From the NCBI GenBank assembly GCA_020002185.1, contig CM034533.1:75652864-75716863 (forward strand): a stretch of 64,000 bases of DNA, given 5' to 3'. Positions 23,712-34,489 of this stretch are shown here, piece after piece (within the stretch, counting starts at the first letter, position 1; the number at the start of each line of letters is the position of its first letter). This DNA comes from Paraescarpia echinospica (lineage: Eukaryota > Annelida > Polychaeta > Sabellida > Siboglinidae). The position numbers and the translations under genes were made by a program. The notes beneath the pieces were generated by a model. That model was given only the letters and a program-made list of their open reading frames with translations. It did not search any database and was not told the DNA's origin.

Positions 23712-24281
23712 GCCTCTTGATCCGCGACACTACGGTTATCTTTGAAGCATCATATCTAATCCATTTGTAATGACAGAAAGACAATTCTGGTATTACATGA
23801 AAGATATGATGCTGAAGAGTGTCGTGCAGTATTATTTTGATCTTAATGAGGCCATAGGGTCAAAGGAAATTGATATATTTGACAAAAATTATTATGTCAT
23901 CTATGCGGTCACGAGTGAGAATGGGGTATAGTTATTCTATGCTAATTAGGGCACACGCCATAACAGTATATATTTATTGAATGCTGTTATGATGATCAGC
24001 AGATGAAAACCTTCAATTTGATATATATTACAAGTACATATTGAGACATATATGACTATACAATGACGATTGTGGTGTGGGTGATTAAATACCACGCGAC
24101 ATTGATGAGAAATACGATATTTCAGGGTACCATCCAAGATAGGTTGGAAATGGCTAGTGAGACCCAACTTTTTCACTGTTACCACTTGAAATTATCTTCA
24201 AGGGACCCCAATGCTTAAAAATCATGGGTTGGTGGAGTTGTGGAGGGTGCATGAGGGGCATATATGGCGCATGGCCTAATA
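23712..24281. repeat. Right terminal inverted repeat
   Basis: Reverse complement of 19719-20263 with scattered substitutions and indels; the outer end reads GCGCATGGCCTAATAG. Confidence 0.75.
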
Positions 24282-24890
24282 GTCTTGTGAAACATGTATT
24301 TCACTCTATGTTCCTATGTCAGAACTTTGAGTTTGAGATGCGCTGGCTCTATTGTTGTATGAATACCATTGTAATGAAATATAAATATGTTTGAAAAGCA
24401 AACTACGTCGCGTGTCTCTAAAGGCGGGAGTCGCCAAGTCTAAATAAGTAAATAAAGCAAACATGTGTCGGTTATTTTTGAACCAACGGGTTTTACAATC
24501 ACGTTAGTTCATCGTGTAGGGAAAAACGTCTGGACAAAAAAAATTCTCTTTTCATAATTATGCGTTTGCCTTAAATATCCGCCATATGTGGGACAGTCTG
24601 TTCGTCACGTTACCCGCGAAGAGATATGATGATGTCGTTCTGTTTATAGGTGAATGTTCTTCACCTGAACAAAAACTAACAATAACTATATATATATACT
24701 GTTGACATGTCACAATAGTCTACTCTGGAGACGAATACAAAGGTCTCGTAGCGATCATCATGACCTCCAACTTCAGAGTATCTACTTCTTGGATCTTAAT
24801 CACTATTTGAATCCTAAACTTCTGATTGGTAATTTGAAGTAGTAGTTGGCAAGCATAAGGCGCGTACAAATCCGGCGTTTCCCATGAGCA
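24282..24890. other. Upstream region of gene B
   Basis: AT-rich spacer between the transposon and the gene B promoter, with a short TA run near 24690. No other gene is supported. Confidence 0.5.
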
Positions 24891-24894
24891 GTGC

Positions 24895-24902
24895 TATATA
24901 AT
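24895..24902 (+). promoter_or_regulatory. TATA box of gene B
   Basis: CTATATAA lies about 85 bp before the exon 1 donor. Initiation would be expected about 30 bp downstream, near 24925-24930, giving a 5' leader of roughly 50 bases. Confidence 0.55.
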
Positions 24903-24979
24903 GGTGCCGCCGAATCTAACAGCCACCTTCGAAAGAGAATCGCCCTTGTTGCAGTTGGTGGAAGACAGACTAACACATC

Positions 24980-25265
24980 ATGTAAGTGTTAATTGTACGA
25001 TATTTGGCTACACGCTCAAACTTTGTCTCTCACCGTGGGAATGTGTCATTACGAAAGTTTAACCTAAAGAAGAAATTCGCTGAGTAGACACAGTGAGCAT
25101 AAAATATATACTCTGCTAAATCGTGAAATATATTTGAGTTATTTCTTTAACATGGACTTACATGTATGTATGTACGCATGTATGTATGTATGCATGTATG
25201 TATGTACGTATGTATGTATGTATGTATGTATATATGTGTGCGTGCGCGCGCGCGTGTGTGTGTGT

Positions 25266-25313
<48 letters not shown>

Positions 25314-26765
25314 CTCCAGATGACAAGTGGACAATGTGTCTCTTAGCTCACCAACTGTCCAACTTTTATTATATTTATGTTTCCATGCCGCCATTCCGGG
25401 GTATGTGACGTTTTTGTTTTAAATATATTCATGCTTCTACAACCCACATAATCACTATATAATCTGTTCCATTCAGATATAGTCATCTCATCTGTCTTGT
25501 TTGTTTTGGTGTGGGCACTTGTGTAATACCCATGCCATTATGACATATATGAAGTTTTACTTGCAGGTATCTCGGCATCTTTCTAGCATTGAGCATGCTG
25601 TTGGTGTGCTCGGTGTACAACGAGGCACGATCCATATACTACCCCGTCACAGGTGCGACACTGCACTTTGCATTGTGCACTTCTTATACCACAAACATGC
25701 ATTTTATGTGATGTATGTCACAGTCAGCAGTATGTCTCCGTCTGCTTTTATATGTTCACTGTATGAAAACTAATGTATAATTTATAAGTTTTGAGTGTTG
25801 TATGTCGCCGTGCACCTTTCGATGGTGTAACTTTTGGTGAATAATTTGGATAATTTAAGTAATTTATGATGGCTTAGTAGTTTTATATTCCACATAGACC
25901 CTTGTGTATGCGAGCTTTCGTTTCTGTATGTGTGCGTGTGTGCTCGTTCGTACATGTTTTATATGTTTGTCTTTATCGTGCGATCGCGGGCATCCGTTTC
26001 GTAAAAAATGTTTAACACTAAATTTCATATAGAAAACATGTCGCCGGAGATAAATTATGAAATATTTATTTATCAAAGACAAAACGCATAATGTGATGGT
26101 TTGTGTGCACAGTATGCGGCCACAAACAATACGACACACAAGAACAGATCTGTTGCGAGGACCAAGTATACAACAAGAATAAGGGATCAGAAAAATGCTG
26201 CGGCTACAAAATGTTTGACGCTGACCTAATGAAGTGTTGCGAGAAGTAAGTCAATTATTTAATAACCTGATTAACATTCCATGTGATATGGACGTGTTAT
26301 ATTGTTCCATTGTAATGATATTCGGGGCGCTCTGTAGTCTACATATCCATAGAGAAAAATCAATGATTTCCTTGACTTATTTGACTTAAATTAATAGGCC
26401 GAACTCATCTATCGCAGACGTGCTGAGTGTTACAATCATCAGTCCTGTTCTATTTAGAGCATACCATTCTGCTGTTAATAGCGGTATCCTAGTTAAGTAT
26501 CATATTTTATTTGGTCCATCTCTTCAGTGGCCTCCTGTTGTTTTATGAAAACGCCTAAACGTTTTATTTACGTTATATTTACCTTCATAAGAAGGTATTT
26601 CCAGGGTCATTTCATACATTTATATTGGTGCATATCGCGGTGTTTTGATGTTGACATTATCCTCTTTTGATTGATCAACGCTTTGACTTTTGCAGGACGA
26701 ATGGTGATTGGGTTATCAGAAAGAACGATTCCTGCACGGAGGAGTTGCCTAAGATCAGTCGTTAG
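24980..26765 (+). CDS. Galaxin-like secreted protein, gene B (4 exons)
   Basis: Coding parts are 24980-24981, 25567-25652, 26113-26245 and 26696-26765. Splice sites are canonical: AT|GTAAGT, TTGCAG|G, G|GTGCGA, GCACAG|TA, AA|GTAAGT and TTGCAG|G. All phases agree and sum to 96 codons plus stop. The ATG is split by intron 1 (AT in exon 1, G in exon 2). Residues 1-22 form a signal peptide (MYLGIFLALSMLLVCSVYNE). The mature part has eight cysteines as C, CC, CC, CC, C, with QYDTQEQICC and KMFDADLMKCC, spaced like gene A (11, 13 and 11 residues between groups versus 11, 13 and 12). This is the galaxin pattern. Gene B has one more intron than gene A, after the last CC. It is probably secreted; the exact role is unknown. 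Confidence 0.87.
25160..25313. repeat. ATGT and GT microsatellite in gene B intron 1
   Basis: (ATGT)n from about 25160, then (TG)n to 25313, within the first intron. Gene A has a TG tract in its second intron, so the position is not conserved. Confidence 0.9.
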
Positions 26766-27101
26766 TGTCGAACGATCTCTGCATTAAGGACACAACTGAT
26801 GCTGGAAACAACTGGTCAACTACCACCTGCGGTGAAAGAATGACATTTTCTTGAAGAGCATTAATTAGTAATTTTAGCAACTCGCCGATAGTGTGCTTGC
26901 GATGGACGGGGAGTACGTACACATGTTTGGAGAGACACATGCTTTGGAAAAGGACCTTACTCGTAAGGTTTGCAACAATTAAATATTAATGAGATAAGTT
27001 TGTTAATGTTGTGAAAGTGCTATAAATGTTGATTACATTTACTTGCCAAGCTAGATAATCATGACGTTTTAACCACAATGTTGCTGTAATACTATATTAG
27101 A

Positions 27102-27107
27102 AATAAA
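27102..27107 (+). terminator. Poly-A signal of gene B
   Basis: AATAAA 337 bp after the stop codon; another AATAAA follows at about 27121. Confidence 0.55.
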
Positions 27108-28021
27108 GGAATCACCAGGAAATAAATTATCACACTTTCGAGGAGTTCAACTGTAACAATATTGAAAATGTATGATGCGACAGAAACTAGTTATTTATTG
27201 TATAATTAATATAAACAAATTAATATGTTATAACTTCTTACTGCAAATACATTGTCTACATGTAGGCAACATATGTGGGTAATGTGCTATATATATTATG
27301 CAATTAATATTCATGTATTTAACAATATGTTAGAAAAAAGTTATATTCGTTCAAATATTTTGAATTACATAAACAGCTGTTGCATTTTCGCAATCTACGG
27401 ATGCTACTACAACTAACATGTTGCCTATTTTCGTCACATTTTATAGTATTATGTTTTATATGAATGTCTTGCACTACCCGGTTGTAATAAATATGTATAT
27501 TCCTAAGAAAAGTATCGATTTTTTGTTGATATACTTGTCAAACTAAAAGGTTATTAAGTTTTGTATTTTGAGTATTTGGTAACCTGGCAATTTGACAACT
27601 TTACTTGCTACTAGTAGGTACTTTATGAGCAATACACTGTTTGTTGTTGTTCCTGGAGTGTGGCATGTTACCAGCCACGTAGCAAACAATGGTGTCGGTA
27701 GCACTGGTGATTGTCACGTGCCTGAACAGGTAAGAGTATCATTATTCACACCCTGTATTACAGGGCAAATTACCTTTTAGTGTAGTAAAGTGGTGGGTAG
27801 TTGAATTTACCTATTCAAAAATTCCACGTTTTGAGACAGAGGACATCAAGTTTAGGTATCTGTTTTTTAAATCGCATACCAATCAATCCAAGACACGCAC
27901 AAGACACTGTTTACAATTGAATATCATTGCATTACTCAAATTGTTAGTAACAAGTTCATTGTTTCTAAAATGCAAAACGAAAATCAGTACTTTCACCTCT
28001 GTCAATAGACGAAGAATATCA
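27108..28021. other. No recognisable gene
   Basis: AT-rich spacer between gene B and the tandem duplication. The final ~30 bp (DEEYHSHLRFADN-type reading) probably belong to the RTE fragment that starts unit 1. Confidence 0.5.
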
Positions 28022-28745
28022 CAGCCATCTTCGCTTCGCCGACAACATATTCATACGCGCTTCTACACCGCAAACATTACAAAAAATGCTGCAGGAGTTA
28101 GCTGATGAAAATGAAAAACAAGGTGTGAAAATGAACAGTTCGAACACAAAAGTGATGCTAGAAAACGACAAACCAATATATATATGCAGATAGAGAACGT
28201 TGAAAACTACCTGGGATAGCGATACAGCATCAGAGACAAAAACCAAGACAAGGAGATTCAAAGAAGAATCGCAGCCGGCTTGGAAGCATTCGTCAAACAC
28301 CGCGACATCTTCTAAGGTAACTATGGAACCTGCTTGAACATACAAGACTCAAACTCATGCGTACTTCCTGTAAGCATGAGTTGATATACGGCAGGGAAAC
28401 ATGAATACTCACCAACGTAGCAAAAAGTTAGCAGCCCCACAAACAAAAATGAAAAGAAGTATGTTAAACATCACATATCGGGAAGGAAAAACAAACATCT
28501 GGGTAAGAGACAAAACAAAGGTCATAGATGTGATAGAAGAAATCAGAAGTTAAAAGTAGACATGGGCAAGGCACATAAGAAATAACCGATGGACATCGCG
28601 TATAACTACCTGGACACCTTACGAAGGGAAACAATCTAGAGAAAGACCGACGAGACGGAGGAGCGACAAACTAGTCGATTACTGGAACGGCACAATCTGG
28701 CAGAGGGTAGAGCAAGACAGTTTGGAGATAAGTGTGCTTTACCAT
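28022..28745 (+). mobile_element. RTE-type LINE fragment (unit 1)
   Basis: Reads the RT motif LRFADNIFI (FADD expected, so the second catalytic aspartate is now Asn), then QKMLQELADENEKQGVKMN, GKTNIWVRDKTKVIDV and a GRPxRRR-like tail with KLVDYWNGTIWQRVEQD. Frame breaks occur near 28190 and 28550. It is the C-terminal third of an RTE/BovB-like ORF2 and is dead. Confidence 0.8.
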
Positions 28746-28842
28746 AATTAAATGTAGCAAACGCTGAGCTATTGGAATGTGTGACACCACTTTGAATTAG
28801 AATACCTATTAAACCTAACCATACAGGCAGTCCATAGTCAGT

Positions 28843-29374
28843 AGCTCCACTATCACGGGTTACAGAATCCAATAGCTCTTGTTCCAGGAGTCGCTCCACT
28901 ATCACGGGTTCGAATCCAATAGCTCTTGCTCCAGGAGTTGCTCCACTATCACGGGTTACATAATCCAATAGCTCTAGTTCTAGGAGTCGCTCCACTATCA
29001 CGTGTTCGAATCCAATAGCTCTTGCTCCAGGAGTCGCTCCACTATCACGGGTTCCAGAATCGAGTAGCTCTTGCTCCAGTAGTCGCTCCACTATCACGGG
29101 TTACAGAATCCAATAGCTCTTGTTCCAGGAGTCGCTCCACTATCACGGGTTCGAATCCAATAACTCTTACTCCAGGAGTCGCTCCACTATCACGGTTTCC
29201 AGAATCGAATAGCTTTTGCTCCAGGAGTCGCTCCACCATCACGGGTTACAGAATCCAATAGCTCTTGTTCCAGGAGTCGCTCCACTATCACCGGTTCGAA
29301 TCCAATAGCTCTTGCTCCAGGAGTCGCTCCACTATCATGGGTTCAAGAATCGAATAGCTTGCTCCAGGAGTCGC
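28843..29374. repeat. 47/49-bp dimeric minisatellite (unit 1)
   Basis: About 11 tandem copies of CACTATCACGGGTT...CCAATAGCTCTT..CCAGGAGTCGCTC. Two variants, a 47-bp form with TTCGAATCC and a 49-bp form with TTACAGAATCC, alternate as 96-bp dimers, exactly 32 codons. A reverse-strand open frame therefore persists without being a gene. Confidence 0.93.
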
Positions 29375-30362
29375 GTTTTGGATATAGACGTGCTGTTAAT
29401 CAAACGCCTCTGCTTAGAGAGTAATAGTTTTCGTTTCACAGATACAACATGATCTGTGTCTAGAAAAGACTCCATTCAACTGTGGGACCACTTTGGAAAA
29501 ATACGTGCTATTACTATTGCAGTATGTGGCGCTGACTATGACAGAAGATATCAACTAACTGTAAATAGTCGTTGTCCTCTCCCAGGTTGGATGTTGTGAG
29601 CAATACCAGAACATATTAATCTGGATACAAAGTCACGTTCTAAGTTCTGGATGGGAACTTCCGTTTTGGAGGCAACAGTCACCCCTCAAACCATGTTTTA
29701 GTATCAGAATCAATAGGAGGTGACACTGGTGTGCATTTATACAGTAATACAATATATTTTATTTACAGAATATCATTGTATGATTTGTCCTACCTTAGTT
29801 GAAGTTACAATTATTGTGTAAAATGAGAAAGCAGAAGTTTAGTGCTTATGAAGTGCTTTCCCCTTTCAAAACGGTAGATACAGAATATATTAACAGTTAA
29901 CTATATGTCAAATTGAATAACAATAACATAATAATGTGTTCAATATATCAAACGATAATTAATGAAATTATAACAAACCAGCCTATATAATTCACAGTCT
30001 GCTCGAGTGTCGCCGTCTACCGACTATTAAATATACAAACGACCACTCAAGATTAGCATCATTTTGTCGGAGATCTGCTTATTTAAGATTATCAAACGCA
30101 TTTGCTCTTCGAACTACATTTTTCAATCAATAATTGTGTAACGAATACAATAATACACGTTCTTATGACATGATTTACAGCAGATGCAAATCTGAATTAT
30201 AATAGATATTGTTAGCTGGAAATTCGAACGACATGGCGGGTGTGTAGCATTACATTACTAGCACAAGGTAGTGTTGATAATGACTGCGTATAGATCCTCT
30301 TCATCACAACCTCCTTCGACATGAAGATTTTGTTTTACACCGCATCTCATCCTATCATCCAT
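29375..30362. other. Duplicated non-coding DNA (unit 1)
   Basis: Matches 44990-45968 almost base for base. No coding frame of note and no splice pattern recognised. Confidence 0.6.
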
Positions 30363-30689
30363 TTGTAGCATTTCTGCTATTTCTAGATGTTTAAATCTAC
30401 TTTCCTGAGGTTTAATTTTTATAAATGAAGAACGTCAAGCCAGTAGATAGACATATTGTTAACCAACCGCCTTAATTACGTAATTACAGCAACTCGGTTG
30501 CAGATGCGCTCAGTGAAGCGTGGTATTCTGTTGTTAGTGTTTCTAGGCAAGCAGGTGGTTTCACTGTAATCTTAGAGAGGGTGTTCCATAGTGCCTAGTT
30601 TGAATTGTATATTACATTAGCCAATAGAAATGATGGAAACCTGTCATATGATGTGTAATTAGGTCTGCTTATATAAACGTTTGTTGTAC

Positions 30690-31446
30690 GCATTTCGCCA
30701 TCTGGGCGCTGGCGAAGGACTGGGACAGATCCAGGGTTGAACTAGACAGGTTGCCCTGCTGCCAAGAGAATGGCAAGGAAAGTCGTAAAGCGTGGTGGGT
30801 ATCGTTAACGTGGGTTACGTTCCCAAGCTTTTGTGAAGACGACAGGGGGAAAAGACAACAACCAGACAGATGCAAACCGAAGAAGGAGCTATTCTAAGGC
30901 AGTGATTGAGGGGGCAATGAGGAAAGAGAGGGTGTTTATGGGCGACTCCATTACGAGAAAGACGGACAAGACACTGAGCGAGGGGAAAGACGTCGTTGTT
31001 TGTCTACCGGGGGCTAGAATTGAACATGTCACTGACAGGGTAGAGAAGGTATTGGGACATGGCAGGGGGGGTCTATACTGGTACATGTAGGAACAAATAA
31101 TGCAGACAGGGAGGGAACAACTGCGATAGTACAGAAGTATAGACAGTTAGTGAGGAAGCTAAAGAAGACAAGAGTTGAACAGGTTATTCTGTCAGGAATT
31201 TTGCTAGTAATGGGAGGAAGGGGGGCAACGTATAAAAACTGCAAGAGGATGGCGATCAACGCACTAGTTCAGCAGATGTGTGAAGAAGAGGGGGTGGGAT
31301 TCACAGATTTATGGGGATACTTTGTTGGGAGGGAAGATATGTACATGAGAGATGGCCTTCATCTTAATGGAAAGGGGGCAGCAGTTTTCTCAGAGAACCT
31401 GCTGCGATCTGCTAACAGTGGGACAGGTTGCATCTATTTAAACTAG
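30690..31446 (+). pseudogene. CR1 ORF1 with SGNH esterase domain
   Basis: The frames 30833-31090 and 31150-31446 are parts of one protein, split by an indel in a G run near 31065-31071. Motifs are FMGDSITRK (the nucleophile serine block GDS), LPGARIEHVTDRV, LVHVGTNNADREGTT (the N-containing block), VILSGILLVMGG and DGLHLNGKGAAVFS (the D-x2-H catalytic pair). This is the esterase module known from CR1 ORF1 proteins. An upstream reading around 30690-30830 (WALAKDWDRSRVELD) looks like its N-terminal part. All catalytic blocks survive but the frame does not. Confidence 0.8.
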
Positions 31447-31529
31447 ATTCGCAGGGGGGACTCACAGAAAAGCCTGAAAAAGAAGGCAAAGATAAAGACA
31501 GCACAAATAAATCAACAAATAATAGTCTG

Positions 31530-33691
31530 GAAAACTCTTCTGAAGCTGGATATAAATGTGTGTGTTTAAATGCAAGGAGTATAGTAAACAAAAGAAATGA
31601 ACTAAACATTATGATAGAAGATATTGACCCTCATATAATAGGTATAACCGAATCCTGGACCACCACCGATATATCAGATGCCGAATTGGGATTGACAGGA
31701 TATGTAATGTTTAGAAAAGATAGAATAGGAAGAAAGGGAGGTGGAGTTATTTTATATATTAAAGAATCTATCCAGGCTTATGAAATAAAATTAGAAAGAG
31801 AAGCAGATTGCGAAGAAGTTGTTTGGTGTAACATAGTTACTGGTAACTCAACGTTAACAGTTGGGTTAGTTTATCGAAGTCCAAACATAAGCATAGAAGA
31901 GAATGAAAAAATAAAAACGCCATAAGGGAAGTAAGCAAACGGGACTGTATTATTATGGGGGATTTTAACCACAGGCATATACAATGGAAATCTCTTCAGA
32001 GTATGGAGAGTGAGGACCACAAGTTTTTAGTGTTAGTTCAAGATACTTTCCTTTCTCAAAATGTGCTAGAACCAACCAGGGGTGAGAATGTGTTAGACAT
32101 AGTTTTGTCCTCACAGAATGAATTAGTTGACAATGTCAAGATACGTGAGCCACTGGGGAGTAGCGATCACAACCAGATACATTTTACCATCAAAGCAAAA
32201 TCAGAAAGGAATAGTAAAACGCAGTATAGGAGAAATTTCCACAAAGGAAGGTATAAAGACATGAGGAAATATTTTGCAAAGATAGACTGGAATAACACAC
32301 TGCAAAATAAGACAGCAACAGAATGCTGGAATATATTAAAGAGTGAAATTAAGTGCATAGTCGAAAAATTTGTACCCTTCAAAAAACAAGGGAAACGGTC
32401 CAAAAAGAAACACTTATCGAAAGAAGTCATTAGAAAAATTAAGTATAAACAAATGATGTGGAAGTCATATAGATGTACTGGAAATGATGAAGACTACAAC
32501 AGTTATAAAGAAGCACTTAATCAAGCTACAGCTGAAGTTAGAAATTCAAAGAGAAGCTATGAACAACAATTAGCTAGTAATATAAAACATGACAGCAAGA
32601 GCTTTTATGCATATGTTCGAAGCAAACAGAAAGTTCAAGACAAGGTCGGTTCTCTAGAAGATAGTGCTGGAAATATAATGAATGAATCTGAATTAGTACT
32701 TTAGTTCAGTGTTTACCAGGGAAGATATTAGTTCACTGCCAGTACCAGAGGCTAAGTTCAAGGGGGCAGATTCAGACTATTTAGGACAATTAATTGTAAC
32801 CCCGGAAATGGTAGCTAAGAAAATAAGGGCTATGAAGGATAATAAATCACCTGGAGTGGATGGGATTCCGCCCAAACTACTATTGGAAATCGTAGAACAA
32901 ATTAGCGTACCGCTTGCATCAGTTTTCAACTTGTCATTAGAAGAGGGAGTGGTTCCTTTAGAATGGAAAGAGGCAAACATTATACCGTTATTTAAAAAAG
33001 GTTCGACAAACAAGTCAGAGAACTATAGACCAGTGAGTTTAACATCAGTGATTTGCAAATTATTAGAAAGATTAATTAAAGATCACATGGTGGACTTTCT
33101 TGTTAAACAAAACTTGATCAACCCATCTCAACAAAGTACCACATCAAAGATTACTGCTGTAACTAAAGGCCCATGGCATAGGAAATGGTATAATAAACTG
33201 GATAGAACAATGGCTGATTGACAGAAGACAACGTGTAGTAGTTGATGGGGAGGCTTCAAACTGGAAATCGGTATTGAGTGGGGTACCACAGGGATCAGTA
33301 TTGGGACCTATATTATTCTTAATATATATCAACGATTTGGATAATTAAACTGAGGGATCTTAGTTACGAAATACGCCTAAAAAAATGCGGTTTAACAACA
33401 CTAGAGACCAGGAGATTGAGAGGAGATCAGATAGAAGTGTTTAAAATATTGAATGGTTATGAAAATATTGATAGAAATATATTTTTTTCAATTAAGAAAG
33501 ATAGAAGGACTAGAGGACATGAAGTTACATTAGCAAAGGAGCAGAGTAGATTAGATATAAGAAAGTTTTCATTTTCACAAAGGACTGTAAATGAATGGAA
33601 CAGATTATCTGCTGATTGTGTGGGTGCTAGTCGCGTGAATATGTTTAAAAATAAAATCGACACATACCTCAGACGGGCGGGATACACATAG
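31530..33691 (+). pseudogene. CR1 ORF2 endonuclease-RT with deletions
   Basis: The endonuclease begins at CVCLNARSIVNKRNEL with IGITESW, then VGLVYRSPN; a frameshift near 31920 precedes MGDFNHRHIQW and SSDHNQIHF. A linker and RT follow from 32709: KSPGVDGIPPKLL, PLEWKEANIIPLFKKG, NYRPVSLTSV. After NPSQ (33130) the sequence jumps to AHGIGNG-like text, removing RT box A. It resumes with the YINDLDN end of GVPQGS...at 33345 and jumps again to the tail (KLRDLSYEIRL), removing the FADD box. No active RT is possible. Confidence 0.85.
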
Positions 33692-33795
33692 ATAAAAGGG
33701 TCGGACTCTCGATAAGCTAAAGGGATTCCTTGTCCACCTGCCACCTAGAGTTAATTCTCTGGGTGGCAATCTTGTTAAATCTTGTTAAATCTTGA

Positions 33796-34489
33796 TCATT
33801 GAATGGACGCGACTCGAGAATTCGCGGCGTACGACGGCAATCGTCAAGTGTCCGGCATCATCACTCGTGCGCCCGAGATACACCGTTCTAATTGTGTTCC
33901 GAGCTCGGCGTGTTGACTTCAACAAACGTTCGTATATATTCGAGATGGGACTAGCCCAGTATAAATGTTTATTTTCTGATTGAACGTATCTATTATTTGC
34001 TGTATAATGATTAGTAGTTATCTGTGGGTTTTGAAGTGAGGTATTATTACCCATGAAATATTCACATATATATAAATATATGTGTGTGTTGTAACATATT
34101 ACTGTAATGAGTGTCCGCGAGGACTAGCTTATACTGTGTATTTATATAATGGGAGTTATTCTTAGATAACACTTGGCGCCTAGTGTATGGTCGTGTAGCG
34201 GTATAATCCACCTTAGAAAGGAAGTGGAATTTGGTAATCGAAAGATTCAGTGTTATTGTTTATTATGTTCTAATAAGATTTATTTACGGAATTTCTTTAT
34301 TCTGTTTATTTTGTTAATCGATATATTTACCAAAAGGAAGATATCCTGTAATAAAGTTTATTAAATTTTCCTCGTTCTTTGTTGCTTGTTCACGATAACC
34401 GTTTTTTCTCATATGCGTTGACCTTGATATATAAGAACCCTACTAGACTGAGCCATCTAGTGTACGGAGACCTCGCTAATCCGTGACAC
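33796..34489. other. Unassigned sequence, possibly LTR-like
   Basis: Non-coding stretch with a TATAAA-like patch and AATAAA signals near 34350, followed by CCGTGACACC. It has the feel of a retroviral-type LTR, but no second copy is in the window to prove it. Confidence 0.3.

Larger units (their letters stand above)
19719..24281 (-). mobile_element. DNA transposon with ~550-bp terminal inverted repeats
   Basis: Long inverted repeats lie at 19719-20263 and 23712-24281. They share, for example, CACCCACACCACAATCGTCA and its complement, and GGGCA-x-ATGCCCCTC-like ends. Between them, on the minus strand, lie broken frames of one protein family (20684-23330). The arms differ by small indels, so the copy is old. 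Target duplications are not evident: flanks read CATCAG on the left and AGTCTTG on the right. The superfamily is not certain; the coding content suggests the widespread animal family with a C-terminal GCDTTSAF-type motif. Confidence 0.72.
30690..33795 (+). mobile_element. CR1 LINE (copy C), near full length, dead
   Basis: The most complete CR1 in the window: ORF1 with an esterase domain, endonuclease, RT and 3' terminal repeats. It has at least one frameshift in ORF1, two in ORF2, and two deletions in RT. The 3' end is the family's CTTGTTAAAT repeat at 33765-33795. Copies A, D, D' and the fragments at 41421 and 63396 share its tail (GAGTTAATTCTCTGGGTGGC). Confidence 0.87.
30363..34489. other. 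4.1-kb segment present only in unit 1
   Basis: Unit 2 passes directly from the equivalent of 30362 to that of 34490. Both borders in unit 1 carry CCAT (ATCATCCATTTG and ACACCATCTTG), and the unit 2 joint keeps one CCAT. That microhomology favours a deletion from unit 2, but insertion into unit 1 is not excluded. The segment contains CR1 copy C plus flanks. Confidence 0.75.

Noticed and set aside
28843..29374. Evenly spaced ~48-bp repeats that could suggest a CRISPR array
   Set aside because: Units are contiguous without unique spacers, and the genome is eukaryotic; it is a minisatellite.
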